Source: LMUY01 sp964235495
GTDB taxonomy: Bacteria > Pseudomonadota > Alphaproteobacteria > Acetobacterales > Acetobacteraceae
Assembly: GCA_964235495.1 (NCBI GenBank)
Contig: CAXSAX010000012.1
Span: 1 to 64,000, forward strand
Length of the DNA: 64,000 bases
Direction of reading: 5' to 3'
Shown here: positions 41,035-49,494 of the stretch, piece by piece
Numbering within the stretch: position 1 is the first letter of the stretch
How the letters are laid out: every line of letters begins with the position of its first letter
The notes under the pieces: generated by a model
The model's input: only the letters and a program-made list of their open reading frames with translations
What the model was told of the DNA's origin: nothing
Databases searched by the model: none
Position numbers and translations under genes: made by a program

Positions 41035-41781
41035 TCAAAGCGTCCAGCCGCCGTCGATCACCAGCGCCTGGCCGGTCAGGAAACGGCTGTCGTCGCTGGC
41101 GAGGTAAACCGCCATGGCGGCGATCTCCTCGGGCGCGCCCAGCCGGCCCATCGCCTGGCGGGCGACGAAGGCGGTGCGCGCCTGCGCCATCCCGCCGGCC
41201 GCGGCGGCGTTGGCGGCGATGCGGTCGTCCAGGCTGGGTGTCTGGATGGTGCCGGGGCAGATGGCGTTGCAGCGCACGCCGGACGCCACGGTGTCCGCCG
41301 CCACCGACTTGGTGAGCCCGATCACCGCGGCCTTGGTGGTGCCGTAGATGAACCGGTTCGGCGCGCCCTTGATGGAGGACGCCGCGGAGGCGACGTTGAT
41401 GACCGACCCGCCGCCCTCGGCCAGCATGGCCGGCAGGAAGGCGCGGATGGTGCGGAACATGGACCGCACGTTGAGGCTGAACGCGAAGTCCCACTCCTCC
41501 TCCGTGGCCTGGAGGATGCTGCCCTGGTGGACGAACCCGGCGCAGTTGAACAGCACATCGACCCGCCCGGCCGCCTGGGCCGCCGCGGCGATGTCCGCCG
41601 CGTCCGTCGCGTCCAGCCGATGGGTGCGGATGCGCGGACCCGCGATCTCGGCAAGCTTGGCCCCGTTCAGGTCGGTCGCGATGACCTGGGCGCCCTCGGC
41701 CGCGAAGGCGAGCGCGGTGGCGCGGCCGATGCCCTGGGCGGCGGCGGTGACGAAGGCGGTCTTGCCGGTCAGTCGACTCAT
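41035..41781 (-). CDS. SDR oxidoreductase, sugar-acid or 3-hydroxybutyrate dehydrogenase-like
   Basis: A 248-residue classical short-chain dehydrogenase: cofactor loop TAAAQGIG (12-19), an Asp after beta 2 (IATDLNG) indicating NAD, NCAG, serine in INVASAASS and the catalytic Y146-xxx-K150 (YGTTK). The MSRLTGKTAFVTAAAQGIGRA opening (split here by position 1-21) is close to 2-keto-3-deoxy-L-fuconate dehydrogenase and BDH2-type enzymes. The dehydratase gene 66 bases upstream on the same strand favours a sugar-acid role. Confidence 0.88.
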   Translation of the reverse strand: MSRLTGKTAFVTAAAQGIGRATALAFAAEGAQVIATDLNGAKLAEIAGPRIRTHRLDATDAADIAAAAQAAGRVDVLFNCAGFVHQGSILQATEEEWDFAFSLNVRSMFRTIRAFLPAMLAEGGGSVINVASAASSIKGAPNRFIYGTTKAAVIGLTKSVAADTVASGVRCNAICPGTIQTPSLDDRIAANAAAAGGMAQARTAFVARQAMGRLGAPEEIAAMAVYLASDDSRFLTGQALVIDGGWTL

Positions 41782-41847
41782 GGGCTTCCTTCGCTCAGTC
41801 AGGCAACTCGCAGCGCCGGAGCGAGGAGCAGAGGGCCGTACGCCCTG

Positions 41848-43635
41848 TCAGTGGTTATGCCGCGATTCGCCCCGCGTTTCCAGGATGTCCAGGTAAAGCG
41901 TCGCCGGCTCCAGGCACGCCCCCGTGCCATGCTGCCCGGCCATGGAGCGGTAGATTTCCTCCCATGGCGTCTTGTTCTCCAGCTTGGGCGGCACCCATGC
42001 GGCGCGGCGGGCGGCCAGCTCGGCGTCGCTCACCAGCAGGTCCACCCGGCGGGTGTTGAGGTCGATCCGCACCGGGTCGCCGGAACGCAGCAAGGCCAGC
42101 CCGCCGCCCACCGCCGCCTCGGGCGAGACGTTCAGGATGGAGGGGCTGCCGGACGTGCCGGATTGGCGGCCATCCCCCATGGTCGGCAACGCGTCGATGC
42201 CGCGCTTCAGCAGGGCGGCGGGCGGCTGCATGTTCACCACCTCGGCGCCGCCGGGGTAGCCGATCGGGCCGCAGTTGCGGATCACCAGCAGGGAGTGCTC
42301 GTCCACGCCGAGCGCCGGGTCCTCTATGCGGGCGTGGTAGTCCTCCGGGCCCTCGAATACCACGGCGCGGCCCTCGAACACGTTGGGATGCGCCGGGTCG
42401 GACAGGAAGCGGGCGCGGAACGCCGGGTCGATGACGCTGGTCTTCATCACCGCCGACTCGAACAGGTTGCCGGTCATCACCACGTAGCCGGCCGCCGGCT
42501 TCAGCGGCGTCTCGTAGGCGCGGATCACCTCGCGGTCCGGCTCCTGCACCGGCGCCAGGTCCTCCGCCAGCGTCTTGCCGGTCACGGTGCGGACCCCGCC
42601 GTCCAGCTTGCCCGCGTCCAGCAGCTCCTTCATCACCGCGGACACGCCGCCGGCGCGGTGGAAGCCCTCGCTGAGGAAGCGCCCGGCCGGCTGGCAGTCC
42701 ACCAGCAGCGGGATGGCGGCGCCCAGGCGCTGCCAATCGTCCAGCGTGTGCTCCACCCCCATGTGCCGGGCGATGGCGACCATGTGGATCGGGCAGTTGC
42801 TGCTGGCGCCCAGCGCAGCGGCGGCGACCACGGCGTTCCCGAACGCGGCCCGGGTCATGATGTCGGACGGGCGCAGGTTCTCATGCACCATGCCCACGAT
42901 GCGGCGGCCGGTCTCGAACGCCATCCAGGCGCGTTCCCGGTAGGGGGCTGGGATGGCGGCGCAGCCGGGCAGCGACATGCCGAGCGCCTCCGCCAGGCTG
43001 TTCATGCTGGTGGCGGTGCCCATGGTGTTGCAGTGGCCGGTGGAGGGCGACGAGCTGGCCACCATGTCCATGAACTCGCGGTAGCCGATCTCGCCCTCCG
43101 CCAGCAGCTTGCGCGCCTCCCAGACGATGGTGCCGGAGCCCGACAGCCGGCCCTTCCACCACCCGTCCAGCATCGGCCCACCGGACAGCACGATGGCGGG
43201 GATGTTCACCGTGGCCGCCGCCATCAGGCAGGCGGGCGTGGTCTTGTCGCACCCGGTGGTCAGCACGACGCCGTCCAGCGGGTAGCCGTGCAGCACCTCC
43301 ACCAGGCCGAGATAGGCGAGGTTGCGGTCGAGCGCCGCGGTGGGCCGCTTGCCGGTTTCCTGCAACGGGTGGACCGGGAACTCCATTGGGATGCCACCCG
43401 CGTCGCGGATGCCGTCGCGGGTGCGGTGGGCCAGCTCGATGTGGTGGCGGTTGCAGGGGGTGAGGTCGTTGCCGGTCTGCGCGATGCCGATGATCGGCTT
43501 GTCGCCTTGCAGCTCCTCGCGGGTGATGCCGTAGTTCATGTAGCGCTCCAGGTAGAGCGCGGTCATGCCAGGGTCCGCCGGGTCGTCGAACCAGCGGCGG
43601 CTGCGAAGGCGGGCGGGACCGGTGGGCGGGGTCAT
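41848..43635 (-). CDS. IlvD/Edd-family sugar-acid dehydratase (L-arabinonate dehydratase-like)
   Basis: A 595-residue iron-sulfur dehydratase. The cluster cysteines are C61 (DLTPCNRHH), C129 (TTGCDKTTP) and C202 (GHCNTMGTA). The opening RYMNYGITREELQGDKPIIG (31-50) is characteristic of the L-arabinonate/D-xylonate dehydratase branch rather than of dihydroxyacid dehydratase proper. It removes water from an aldonic acid to give a 2-keto-3-deoxy acid, which the neighbouring SDR or the HpcH/HpaI aldolase could process. The exact sugar acid is not determined. Confidence 0.9.
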   Translation of the reverse strand: MTPPTGPARLRSRRWFDDPADPGMTALYLERYMNYGITREELQGDKPIIGIAQTGNDLTPCNRHHIELAHRTRDGIRDAGGIPMEFPVHPLQETGKRPTAALDRNLAYLGLVEVLHGYPLDGVVLTTGCDKTTPACLMAAATVNIPAIVLSGGPMLDGWWKGRLSGSGTIVWEARKLLAEGEIGYREFMDMVASSSPSTGHCNTMGTATSMNSLAEALGMSLPGCAAIPAPYRERAWMAFETGRRIVGMVHENLRPSDIMTRAAFGNAVVAAAALGASSNCPIHMVAIARHMGVEHTLDDWQRLGAAIPLLVDCQPAGRFLSEGFHRAGGVSAVMKELLDAGKLDGGVRTVTGKTLAEDLAPVQEPDREVIRAYETPLKPAAGYVVMTGNLFESAVMKTSVIDPAFRARFLSDPAHPNVFEGRAVVFEGPEDYHARIEDPALGVDEHSLLVIRNCGPIGYPGGAEVVNMQPPAALLKRGIDALPTMGDGRQSGTSGSPSILNVSPEAAVGGGLALLRSGDPVRIDLNTRRVDLLVSDAELAARRAAWVPPKLENKTPWEEIYRSMAGQHGTGACLEPATLYLDILETRGESRHNH

Positions 43636-43864
43636 GGCTTTCTCTCCAGCGCCGAGCTTTGAGCTGTTATCTAGGGTGCTTTGCCGGGCCCGACCAGGCG
43701 CGGGCGCGAAAGGCTGACCAGCGGCGCGCGCCCGTGGATGTCGCGGCGCGGCAAGGTCATGCCCAGCTCGGCCACGCCGATGCTTGCATCAAGGTCCGAC
43801 ACCACCCGGACTCACCGGCTGGCGGCGAGCCCGACATCCGGTCCGGAAGCGTCGCCCGGCTGCC
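43636..43864. other. 229-base spacer upstream of the dehydratase
   Basis: Contains the dehydratase leader. A 43-codon minus-strand frame (43671-43802, GTG start) is open with coding-like composition, ending PLVSLSRPRLVGPGKAP, but has no ribosome-binding site and no recognised family. I do not call it a gene. Confidence 0.35.
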
Positions 43865-44863
43865 TCACTCATCCTCCGGCGCGATCACGTTCTGCGGCCG
43901 GTTGCCCAGCGCCGCCGCCATCGTCTCGGCCGACTTGATCCGGATGTCCCGCTCGGCTTCCGGCGACCAGTAGGCCGAGTGCGGCGTCACGATCAGCCGC
44001 CCTTCCAGCCCCGGCTCCCGGTCGCGGTAGGCTTGCAGCAGCGGGGGCACCGGGTCCGTCGGCGGTTCCACCGGCATCACGTCCAGCCCGGCGGCCGCGA
44101 CGTGGCCGGCGCGCAGGGCGGCCAATAGCGCGTCATAGTCCATCACCGGGCCGCGCGCCGTGTTCACCACCACGGCGCCGGCGGGCAGGGCGGCGAACTG
44201 GGCGGCGCCCAGCATCCCCGCCGTGCCCCGGGTCAGCGGCACGTGGACGGACAGCACGTTGGCGTGCGCCAGCAACGCGTCCAGGCTCGCGGCGCGGCGG
44301 AGGCCCAGCGCCAGCTCGGTCCCGTTCGGCAGCTTGGGATCGAAGAACGCCACCCGGTATCCCAGCGCCTTGGCGCGCAGCGCCACCGCCGTGCCGATCC
44401 GGCCCAGGCCCAGCACGCCGAAGCCCTGGCTGCCGAAGCGGCGGATCGCCGGGTCGGGGATCACGGACCAGTCGGCCGCCGCGCTGCGCTGCCGCTCATG
44501 GTGGTGGATCAGCCCCCGCCCGAGCGCCACGGCCAGGGCGATCGCGTGGTCGGCCACCTCGGTGGTGCCATAGTCGGGCACGTTGCACACCAGCACGCCG
44601 CGCCGGGCGCAGGCCGCCCGGTCGATCCGGTCGTAGCCGACGCCCATCCGCACCACGGCGCGCAGCTTCGGGAAACGGGCCAGGTCGGCCTGCGTGAGCC
44701 AGCCGCGGAACAGCATCAGCCCGTCCGCCGCCTGGGCGTCGGCGTCGGCCACCTCCGCGGTGGCGGCGAGGTCGCGCGTCAGCACGGTCACGCCGGGTCC
44801 GAAGATGCGGCGCTCCTCCGCATCTTCCGGGTGCATCCGCTCGGGGTAAAGCACGGTGGTCAT
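43865..44863 (-). CDS. D-2-hydroxyacid dehydrogenase (CtBP-like)
   Basis: A 332-residue NAD(P)-dependent dehydrogenase: cofactor loop GLGRIG (152-157), an Asp after beta 2 (FFDPKLPNG) favouring NAD, and the catalytic triad R237 (NTARGPVMDYD), E266 (DVMPVEPP) and H295 (VTPHSAYWSPEA). The YDRID and CNVPDYGTTEVADHA blocks match the C-terminal-binding-protein-like subgroup. The frame is open far upstream into the divergent ThDP gene; the ATG at 44863 gives the normal family length. The substrate may be a 2-keto acid made by the nearby enzymes. Confidence 0.9.
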   Translation of the reverse strand: MTTVLYPERMHPEDAEERRIFGPGVTVLTRDLAATAEVADADAQAADGLMLFRGWLTQADLARFPKLRAVVRMGVGYDRIDRAACARRGVLVCNVPDYGTTEVADHAIALAVALGRGLIHHHERQRSAAADWSVIPDPAIRRFGSQGFGVLGLGRIGTAVALRAKALGYRVAFFDPKLPNGTELALGLRRAASLDALLAHANVLSVHVPLTRGTAGMLGAAQFAALPAGAVVVNTARGPVMDYDALLAALRAGHVAAAGLDVMPVEPPTDPVPPLLQAYRDREPGLEGRLIVTPHSAYWSPEAERDIRIKSAETMAAALGNRPQNVIAPEDE

Positions 44864-44941
44864 GCGACGATGGTGCGGGCTGCCGGGGGCTGGCGCAACC
44901 CGGCGCGGCGGGGCAGGCTGAGCAACCGAGGAGGGCGGACG

Positions 44942-46471
44942 ATGAACGGTGCGGAAAGCCTGGTGCACACGCTGCTGGAATCCGGGGTGGACACCTGCTT
45001 CGCCAACCCCGGCACCTCCGAGATGCACTTCGTCGCAGCACTCGACCGCATCCCCGGCATGCGCTGCGTGCTGGGGTTGTTCGAGGGCGTCGTCACCGGG
45101 GCGGCCGACGGCTACGCCCGCATGACGGACAGGCCCGCCGCAACCCTGCTGCACTGCGGCCCCGGCCTGGCGAACGGCCTGGCCAACTTGCACAACGCCC
45201 GCCGCGCCCGCGTGCCGCTCGTCAACATCGTGGGCGACCAGGCGACCTTCCACCGCCCGCTGGACGCCCCGCTCACCGCCGACACGGAGGGCTTCGCCCG
45301 GCCGGTGTCCGGCTGGGTGCGCACGGCGGCCCGCGCCGCCACGGTCGGGGCGGACGCCGCCCAGGCGGTGCAGGCGGCGCGGCAAGGCCAGATCGCGACC
45401 TTGATCCTGCCTTCGGACACCAGCTGGGACGAGGGCGGCGTGGTCGCCGCCCCGCTCCCGCCGCCGCCGCCGGCCCAGGCGGATGCCGGCGTGGTGGACG
45501 CCGTCGCCCGCGTGCTGCGCTCCGGCGAGCCGGCCATGCTGCTGATGTCCGGCCTGGCGCTGCGGGCCGGGCCGCTGGCCGCCGCCGCCGGCATCTGCGC
45601 CGCCACGGGCGCCCGCATGATGGCGCAGAACGCCAACAGCCGGGTCGAGCGCGGCGCCGGCCGCACCCCGATCGAGCGGGTGCCCTACCCGGTGGACCTC
45701 GCGGTGCAGGCGCTGGCCGGGCTGAAGCACCTCGTCCTGGTGGGGGCCGCCCCCCCGGTCGGCTTCTTCGCCTACCCGGGCAAGCCCGGCCGCCTGCATC
45801 CGGAGGACTGCACGCTCCATGTGCTGGCCCGCCCGGACCAGGACGGCCCGGCGGCGCTCTCCGCCCTGGCCGAGGCGCTCGGCGCCCGTCCAGCGCCTGC
45901 GCAGGCGGCCGAGAAGCCGGAAGTGGCCCGCGGCGCGATCTCGTCCGAGGCGATGGCGCGGACCCTGGGGGCGCTGATGCCGGAGGGCGCCATCGTCGTG
46001 GACGAGAGCATCACCTTCGGCCGCGGGCTGTTTCCCGCCACGCGGGGCGCTGCGCCGCACGACTGGCTGCAGCTCACCGGGGGCGCCATCGGCGACGGCC
46101 TGCCGCTGGCGACGGGGGCGGCAGTGGGCGCCCCGGGCCGCCGGGTCATCACGCTGCAGGCGGATGGCTCGGCCATGTACACGGTGCAGGCGCTGTGGAC
46201 TCAGGCGCGCGAGAAGCTGGACGTGACGACGATCATCTTCTCCAACCGCAAATACGCGATCCTGCTGGGCGAGCTGGCCGGCGTCGGCGCCAACCCAGGC
46301 CGCACCGCGCTCGACATGATGGACATCGGCAACCCTGACCTGGACTGGCGCCGCATCGGCGAGGGCATGGGGGTCGAGAGCGCGCGGGCGGAGACGATGG
46401 AGCGCTTCGGCGATCTGCTGGCGGCGGCGAATGGCCGCAGCGGGCCGTTCCTGATCGAGCTGATGACCTGA
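44942..46471 (+). CDS. ThDP-dependent acetolactate synthase-like enzyme (IlvX/benzoylformate decarboxylase group)
   Basis: A 509-residue ThDP enzyme in the three-domain POX/ALS/BFD plan. The N-terminal pyrimidine-binding domain has NPGTSEMHFVAAL and the catalytic Glu in FEGVVTGAADGYARM. The C-terminal PP domain has QADGSAMYTVQALWTQAREK with the metal-binding Asp and Asn. The length, shorter than catalytic AHAS (about 570), and sequence fit the IlvX-type group whose in vivo reaction is unclear; a 2-keto-acid decarboxylase is equally possible. It is divergent from the hydroxyacid dehydrogenase with a 78-base gap. The ATG is chosen because upstream frame lies inside that gene. Confidence 0.85.
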   Translation: MNGAESLVHTLLESGVDTCFANPGTSEMHFVAALDRIPGMRCVLGLFEGVVTGAADGYARMTDRPAATLLHCGPGLANGLANLHNARRARVPLVNIVGDQATFHRPLDAPLTADTEGFARPVSGWVRTAARAATVGADAAQAVQAARQGQIATLILPSDTSWDEGGVVAAPLPPPPPAQADAGVVDAVARVLRSGEPAMLLMSGLALRAGPLAAAAGICAATGARMMAQNANSRVERGAGRTPIERVPYPVDLAVQALAGLKHLVLVGAAPPVGFFAYPGKPGRLHPEDCTLHVLARPDQDGPAALSALAEALGARPAPAQAAEKPEVARGAISSEAMARTLGALMPEGAIVVDESITFGRGLFPATRGAAPHDWLQLTGGAIGDGLPLATGAAVGAPGRRVITLQADGSAMYTVQALWTQAREKLDVTTIIFSNRKYAILLGELAGVGANPGRTALDMMDIGNPDLDWRRIGEGMGVESARAETMERFGDLLAAANGRSGPFLIELMT

Positions 46472-46540
46472 GGCTGCCCAAGCTTTTGCGGCTCTGGCCG
46501 CCTTGGCATGGGGAGTCCGCCGGGGGGAGCACCTTGCCGC

Positions 46541-46708
46541 CTACTCGCTTGTCCAGGCTTCCAGCTCCGGCTGGGCCGAGTCGGCTCCCAGCAGGATCAC
46601 CGCCGCTGCGGCCAACACCAGGATGAGCAGCGTCACGTGCATGGGCAGACTGCGGTGCTCCGCTGGGCCGTGCCGCCGAAACCTCCTGCGGTCGGTCCAC
46701 TTGCTCAT
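46541..46708 (-). CDS. Small single-helix membrane protein, unknown
   Basis: A 55-residue frame. An N-terminal basic segment (SKWTDRRRFRRHG) is followed by one hydrophobic helix at about 23-42 (MHVTLLILVLAAAAVILLGA) and a short acidic tail. The topology would be N-inside. AAGGGG sits 5-6 bases before the ATG, a good ribosome-binding site. No recognised family. It lies alone in the gap between the ThDP gene and rplK, on the opposite strand to both. Confidence 0.5.
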   Translation of the reverse strand: MSKWTDRRRFRRHGPAEHRSLPMHVTLLILVLAAAAVILLGADSAQPELEAWTSE

Positions 46709-46797
46709 GGTCGCCCCTTGCTGGTCTGCCCCTTCAGCCCTGGCTTACGACATCCGTCGCGGTTTAGCAACGAAATAGCGGGGCTGGCAGAAAGCGC

Positions 46798-46826
46798 TGG
46801 ACAGAAGTTGCTTGTCCCTCTAGACC
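46798..46826 (+). promoter_or_regulatory. Promoter candidate for the rplK operon
   Basis: TGGACA (46798-46803, 5 of 6 to TTGACA), a 17-base spacer and TAGACC (46821-46826) lie about 95 bases before rplK. The -10 is weak. A ribosomal operon must have a strong promoter in this gap, so location supports it. Confidence 0.35.
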
Positions 46827-46920
46827 GCGCTCTTCATTCGGAACGCGGGAAGCTCCGGGCGCATTGCTGCGCCTGTGCAGCTGTTTGCACCGCGATCCCT
46901 GGGCACGAAGGAGCCGGGGC

Positions 46921-47355
46921 ATGGCTAAGAAGATCGTCGGCTACGTGAAGCTGCAAATCCCAGCAGGCAAGGCCAACCCATCCCCGCCGGTCGGCCCGGC
47001 GCTCGGCCAGCGCGGCTTGAACATCATGCAGTTCTGCAAGGAGTTCAACGCCCTGACCCAGACCATGGAGCCAGGGATGCCGATCCCCGTGGTGATCACG
47101 GCTTTCGGGGACCGCACGTTCACCTTCATCACCAAGACCCCGCCCAACACCTACTTCCTCAAGAAGGCGGCTGGCATCACCAAGGGCACCACGACGCCGG
47201 GAAAGGGCGCTGCGGTCGGCCGTGTGTCGGTGTCGCAGTTGCGCGAGATCGCCGAGACCAAGATGAAGGACATGAACGCGGGCGACGTGGACGCCGCCGT
47301 GCGCATGCTGACCGGCTCCGCCCGCTCGATGGGCCTGACCGTGGTGGAGGGCTGA
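46921..47355 (+). CDS. rplK: 50S ribosomal protein L11
   Basis: A 144-residue L11, part of the GTPase-associated centre of the 50S subunit. Recognisable blocks are KLQIPAGKANPSPPVGPALG (11-30) and ETKMKDMNAGDVDAAVRM near the C terminus. The ATG at 46921 is set by GAAGGAG at 46907-46913; upstream frame is Cys/Arg-rich. First gene of the L11-L1-L10-L12-beta-beta' cluster. The usual upstream secE-nusG pair is missing here. Confidence 0.98.
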   Translation: MAKKIVGYVKLQIPAGKANPSPPVGPALGQRGLNIMQFCKEFNALTQTMEPGMPIPVVITAFGDRTFTFITKTPPNTYFLKKAAGITKGTTTPGKGAAVGRVSVSQLREIAETKMKDMNAGDVDAAVRMLTGSARSMGLTVVEG

Positions 47356-47359
47356 ACCC

Positions 47360-48052
47360 ATGGCACACGACAAGCGCTTGGCTGCCGCCAAGGCCACCAT
47401 CGACCGCAGCAAGCTCTACACGCTCCCGGAGGCCGTGGCGCTCATCAAGAGCAACGCCAAGGCCAAGTTCGACGAGACGGTCGAGTTCTCCATGAATCTC
47501 GGCATCGACCCGCGCCATGCCGACCAGATGGTGCGCGGGCTGATCTCCTTGCCGAACGGCACGGGCAAGACGCTGCGCATCGGCGTATTCGCCCGCAACC
47601 TGAAGGCGACCGAGGCGACCGAGGCGGGCGCCGACGTGGTGGGTGCCGAGGACCTGGCCGAGAAGGTGCAGGCCGGCGACATCCAGTTCGACCGCTGCAT
47701 CGCGACGCCGGATATGATGGCGCTGGTGGGCCGCCTGGGCAAGATTCTTGGCCCGCGCGGGCTGATGCCGAACCCCAAGCTCGGCACGGTGACCATGAAC
47801 GTGAAGGACGCCGTGACAGCGGCCAAGTCCGGCCAGGTGGAGTTCCGCGCCGAGAAAGCCGGGATCATCCATGCCGGCATCGGCAAGGCGAGCTTCGAGG
47901 ACGACAAGCTGGTGCAGAACATCCGTGCCCTGGTCGATGCCGTGCAGAAGGCCAAGCCCACCGGCGCCAAGGGCACCTACCTGCAGAAGGCCGCCCTGTC
48001 CTCCACCATGGGCCCCGGCATCCGGGTCGATGTGGCGAGCTTGGCTGGCTAG
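47360..48052 (+). CDS. rplA: 50S ribosomal protein L1
   Basis: A 230-residue L1 of the 50S stalk, which assists release of deacylated tRNA from the E site. The conserved GPRGLMPNPKLGTVT is present near residues 131-145, as is EFRAEKAGIIHAGIGKASF. It starts 4 bases after rplK. In many bacteria L1 represses translation of the L11-L1 mRNA by binding its leader. Confidence 0.98.
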   Translation: MAHDKRLAAAKATIDRSKLYTLPEAVALIKSNAKAKFDETVEFSMNLGIDPRHADQMVRGLISLPNGTGKTLRIGVFARNLKATEATEAGADVVGAEDLAEKVQAGDIQFDRCIATPDMMALVGRLGKILGPRGLMPNPKLGTVTMNVKDAVTAAKSGQVEFRAEKAGIIHAGIGKASFEDDKLVQNIRALVDAVQKAKPTGAKGTYLQKAALSSTMGPGIRVDVASLAG

Positions 48053-48099
48053 TTGAGATACGCCGGGCCGCATGGCCTGGCGGGCAAGCGGCGTCCCAC

Positions 48100-48312
48100 G
48101 CAAGTCATGAGGCGTCGCTGACACCTGTCCGAGATTGCACGCACCGCAAGGTTCAATGGGCTTCGGCCCACGCGCAGGAGACGGGAAGGCCCGAGATGCG
48201 AAAGTCTCTGGCGGTTCCGGCTGAATGGACAGGCGAACCGGGTTTGGCGCGAGCCAACCCCAGAGGGCAACCTGGCCTCACGCGGTCCAAACGCGCGGGG
48301 CCACCGACGGAG
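48100..48312 (+). promoter_or_regulatory. Probable L10 leader (rplJ-rplL autoregulatory region)
   Basis: The 267-base rplA-rplJ gap contains several complementary segments, for example GGGCTTCGGCCC near 48154 and GGCGGTTCCGG...GCGAACCGGG around 48210-48243. It is the place where the L10(L12)4 complex binds its own mRNA in most bacteria. The assignment rests on position, size and pairing potential, not on a covariance-model match. Confidence 0.5.
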
Positions 48313-48319
48313 AGCGGCA

Positions 48320-48868
48320 TTGGACCGTACGGAGAAGCGGGAGTTCGTAGCCTCCCTCGCCGACGTGTTCGCAGCCACGTCCATGGTGGTCGTCACCCAG
48401 AACAAGGGGTTGACGGTCGCCGAGGTGACGGTGTTGCGCACCCGGATGCGGGCGGCGGGCGCGACCTTCAAAGTCGCGAAGAACCGGCTGGCCACCCTCG
48501 CCTTGGATGGGACCCCATTCGACGGCATCAAGCCCATGCTGAAGGGACCGACCGCGCTCGCGTGGTCAAAGGACCCGGTGGCGGTGGCAAAGGTGGCTGT
48601 CGAGTTCGCCAGGACCAACGAGAAGCTCGTCTTGATCGGCGGCGCCCTAGGAACCCAGACGCTGAATGCGGATGGGATCAAGGCGCTCGCCGAACTGCCG
48701 AGCCTGGATGCGTTGCGCGCCAAGATCGTGGGGCTGATCGCCGCCCCGGCGACTCGGATCGCGGGCGTGTTGCAGGCGCCCGGCGCGCAGCTCGCGAGGG
48801 TTTTGGGGGCCTATGCCAACAAGGACGGCGACCCGGAAGGGACGCCGGACCAGGCGAAGGCGGCCTAG
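48320..48868 (+). CDS. rplJ: 50S ribosomal protein L10
   Basis: A 182-residue L10 that anchors L7/L12 dimers at the stalk base. It opens MDRTEKREFVASLADVF and contains TVAEVTVLRTRMRAAGATFKVAKN, the 23S-binding part (about 35-58), and FDGIKPMLKGPTALAWS. The C-terminal helix binds L12. The start is an unusual TTG at 48320 with GGAG at 48309-48312; a rare start codon suits a translationally autoregulated gene. Confidence 0.97.
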   Translation: MDRTEKREFVASLADVFAATSMVVVTQNKGLTVAEVTVLRTRMRAAGATFKVAKNRLATLALDGTPFDGIKPMLKGPTALAWSKDPVAVAKVAVEFARTNEKLVLIGGALGTQTLNADGIKALAELPSLDALRAKIVGLIAAPATRIAGVLQAPGAQLARVLGAYANKDGDPEGTPDQAKAA

Positions 48869-48942
48869 CCGCACAGGATCGGCCCAGCTAAGGCACTGGG
48901 CTTGCATGGAACCGACCAGACACTCATCTAGGACCTAACAGA

Positions 48943-49326
48943 ATGGCTGACCTAACCAAGATCGTCGACGAGCTTTCCAGCCTGACCGTGCTGGAAGCCG
49001 CTGAGTTGAGTAAGCTGCTCGAAGAGAAGTGGGGCGTCTCGGCCGCTGCACCGGTTGCCGCTGCGGCGGCCGGCGGTGGCAGTGCCGCCGTGGCGGCTGC
49101 TCCCGTAGAGGAGCAGACGGAGTTCACGGTGATTCTTGCCAAGACCGGCGAGAAGAAGATCAACGTCATCAAGGAGGTCCGTGCGATCACGTCGCTTGGG
49201 CTCAAAGAAGCCAAGGACCTCGTTGAGGCAGCGCCGAAGCCGGTCAAGGAAGGCGTGAGCAAAGACGAGGCTGCGAAGCTGAAAAAGCAACTTGAGGACC
49301 AGGGCGCCACTGTCGAGATCAAGTAG
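48943..49326 (+). CDS. rplL: 50S ribosomal protein L7/L12
   Basis: A 127-residue stalk protein. The N-terminal dimerisation domain (MADLTKIVDELSSLTVLEAAEL) is followed by an Ala/Gly-rich hinge (about 38-55) and the C-terminal factor-binding domain with EKKINVIKEVRAITSLGLKEAKDLVE (split over 64-90). It recruits translation GTPases. It lies 74 bases after rplJ and is probably made in multiple copies per ribosome. Confidence 0.98.
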   Translation: MADLTKIVDELSSLTVLEAAELSKLLEEKWGVSAAAPVAAAAAGGGSAAVAAAPVEEQTEFTVILAKTGEKKINVIKEVRAITSLGLKEAKDLVEAAPKPVKEGVSKDEAAKLKKQLEDQGATVEIK

Positions 49327-49369
49327 TCTTCGCGCACCTTGCGCTCCGGCGTAAGGCACTGAGTTGGCA

Positions 49370-49397
49370 GGGCGGGAATCCAAGGCGGTTCCCGCCC
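49370..49397 (+). terminator. Hairpin between rplL and rpoB (attenuator or processing site)
   Basis: GGGCGGGAA (49370-49378) pairs perfectly with TTCCCGCCC (49389-49397) across a 10-base loop. There is no U-tract. In E. coli the same interval contains an attenuator and an RNase III site that set the ribosomal-protein to polymerase ratio, and this hairpin is placed to do the same. Confidence 0.55.
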
Positions 49398-49475
49398 ATC
49401 TCCCGTTGCACGGCCACGGAAACGGCCGCGACTGCCCCGCCGGGTCACGCTAGGCGGACGATGACACGCCAGGCG

Positions 49476-49494
49476 TTGCCTGGCCAGTAGGCAA
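49476..49494 (+). promoter_or_regulatory. Stem-loop abutting the rpoB ribosome-binding site
   Basis: TTGCCT (49476-49481) and AGGCAA (49489-49494) form a 6-base-pair stem. Its 3' arm runs into the rpoB Shine-Dalgarno AAGGA (49493-49497), so folding could reduce initiation. Confidence 0.4.

Noticed and set aside
43671..43802. 43-codon minus-strand frame upstream of the dehydratase
   Set aside because: Composition is plausible but there is no ribosome-binding site, the frame is closed just upstream and no family is recognised.
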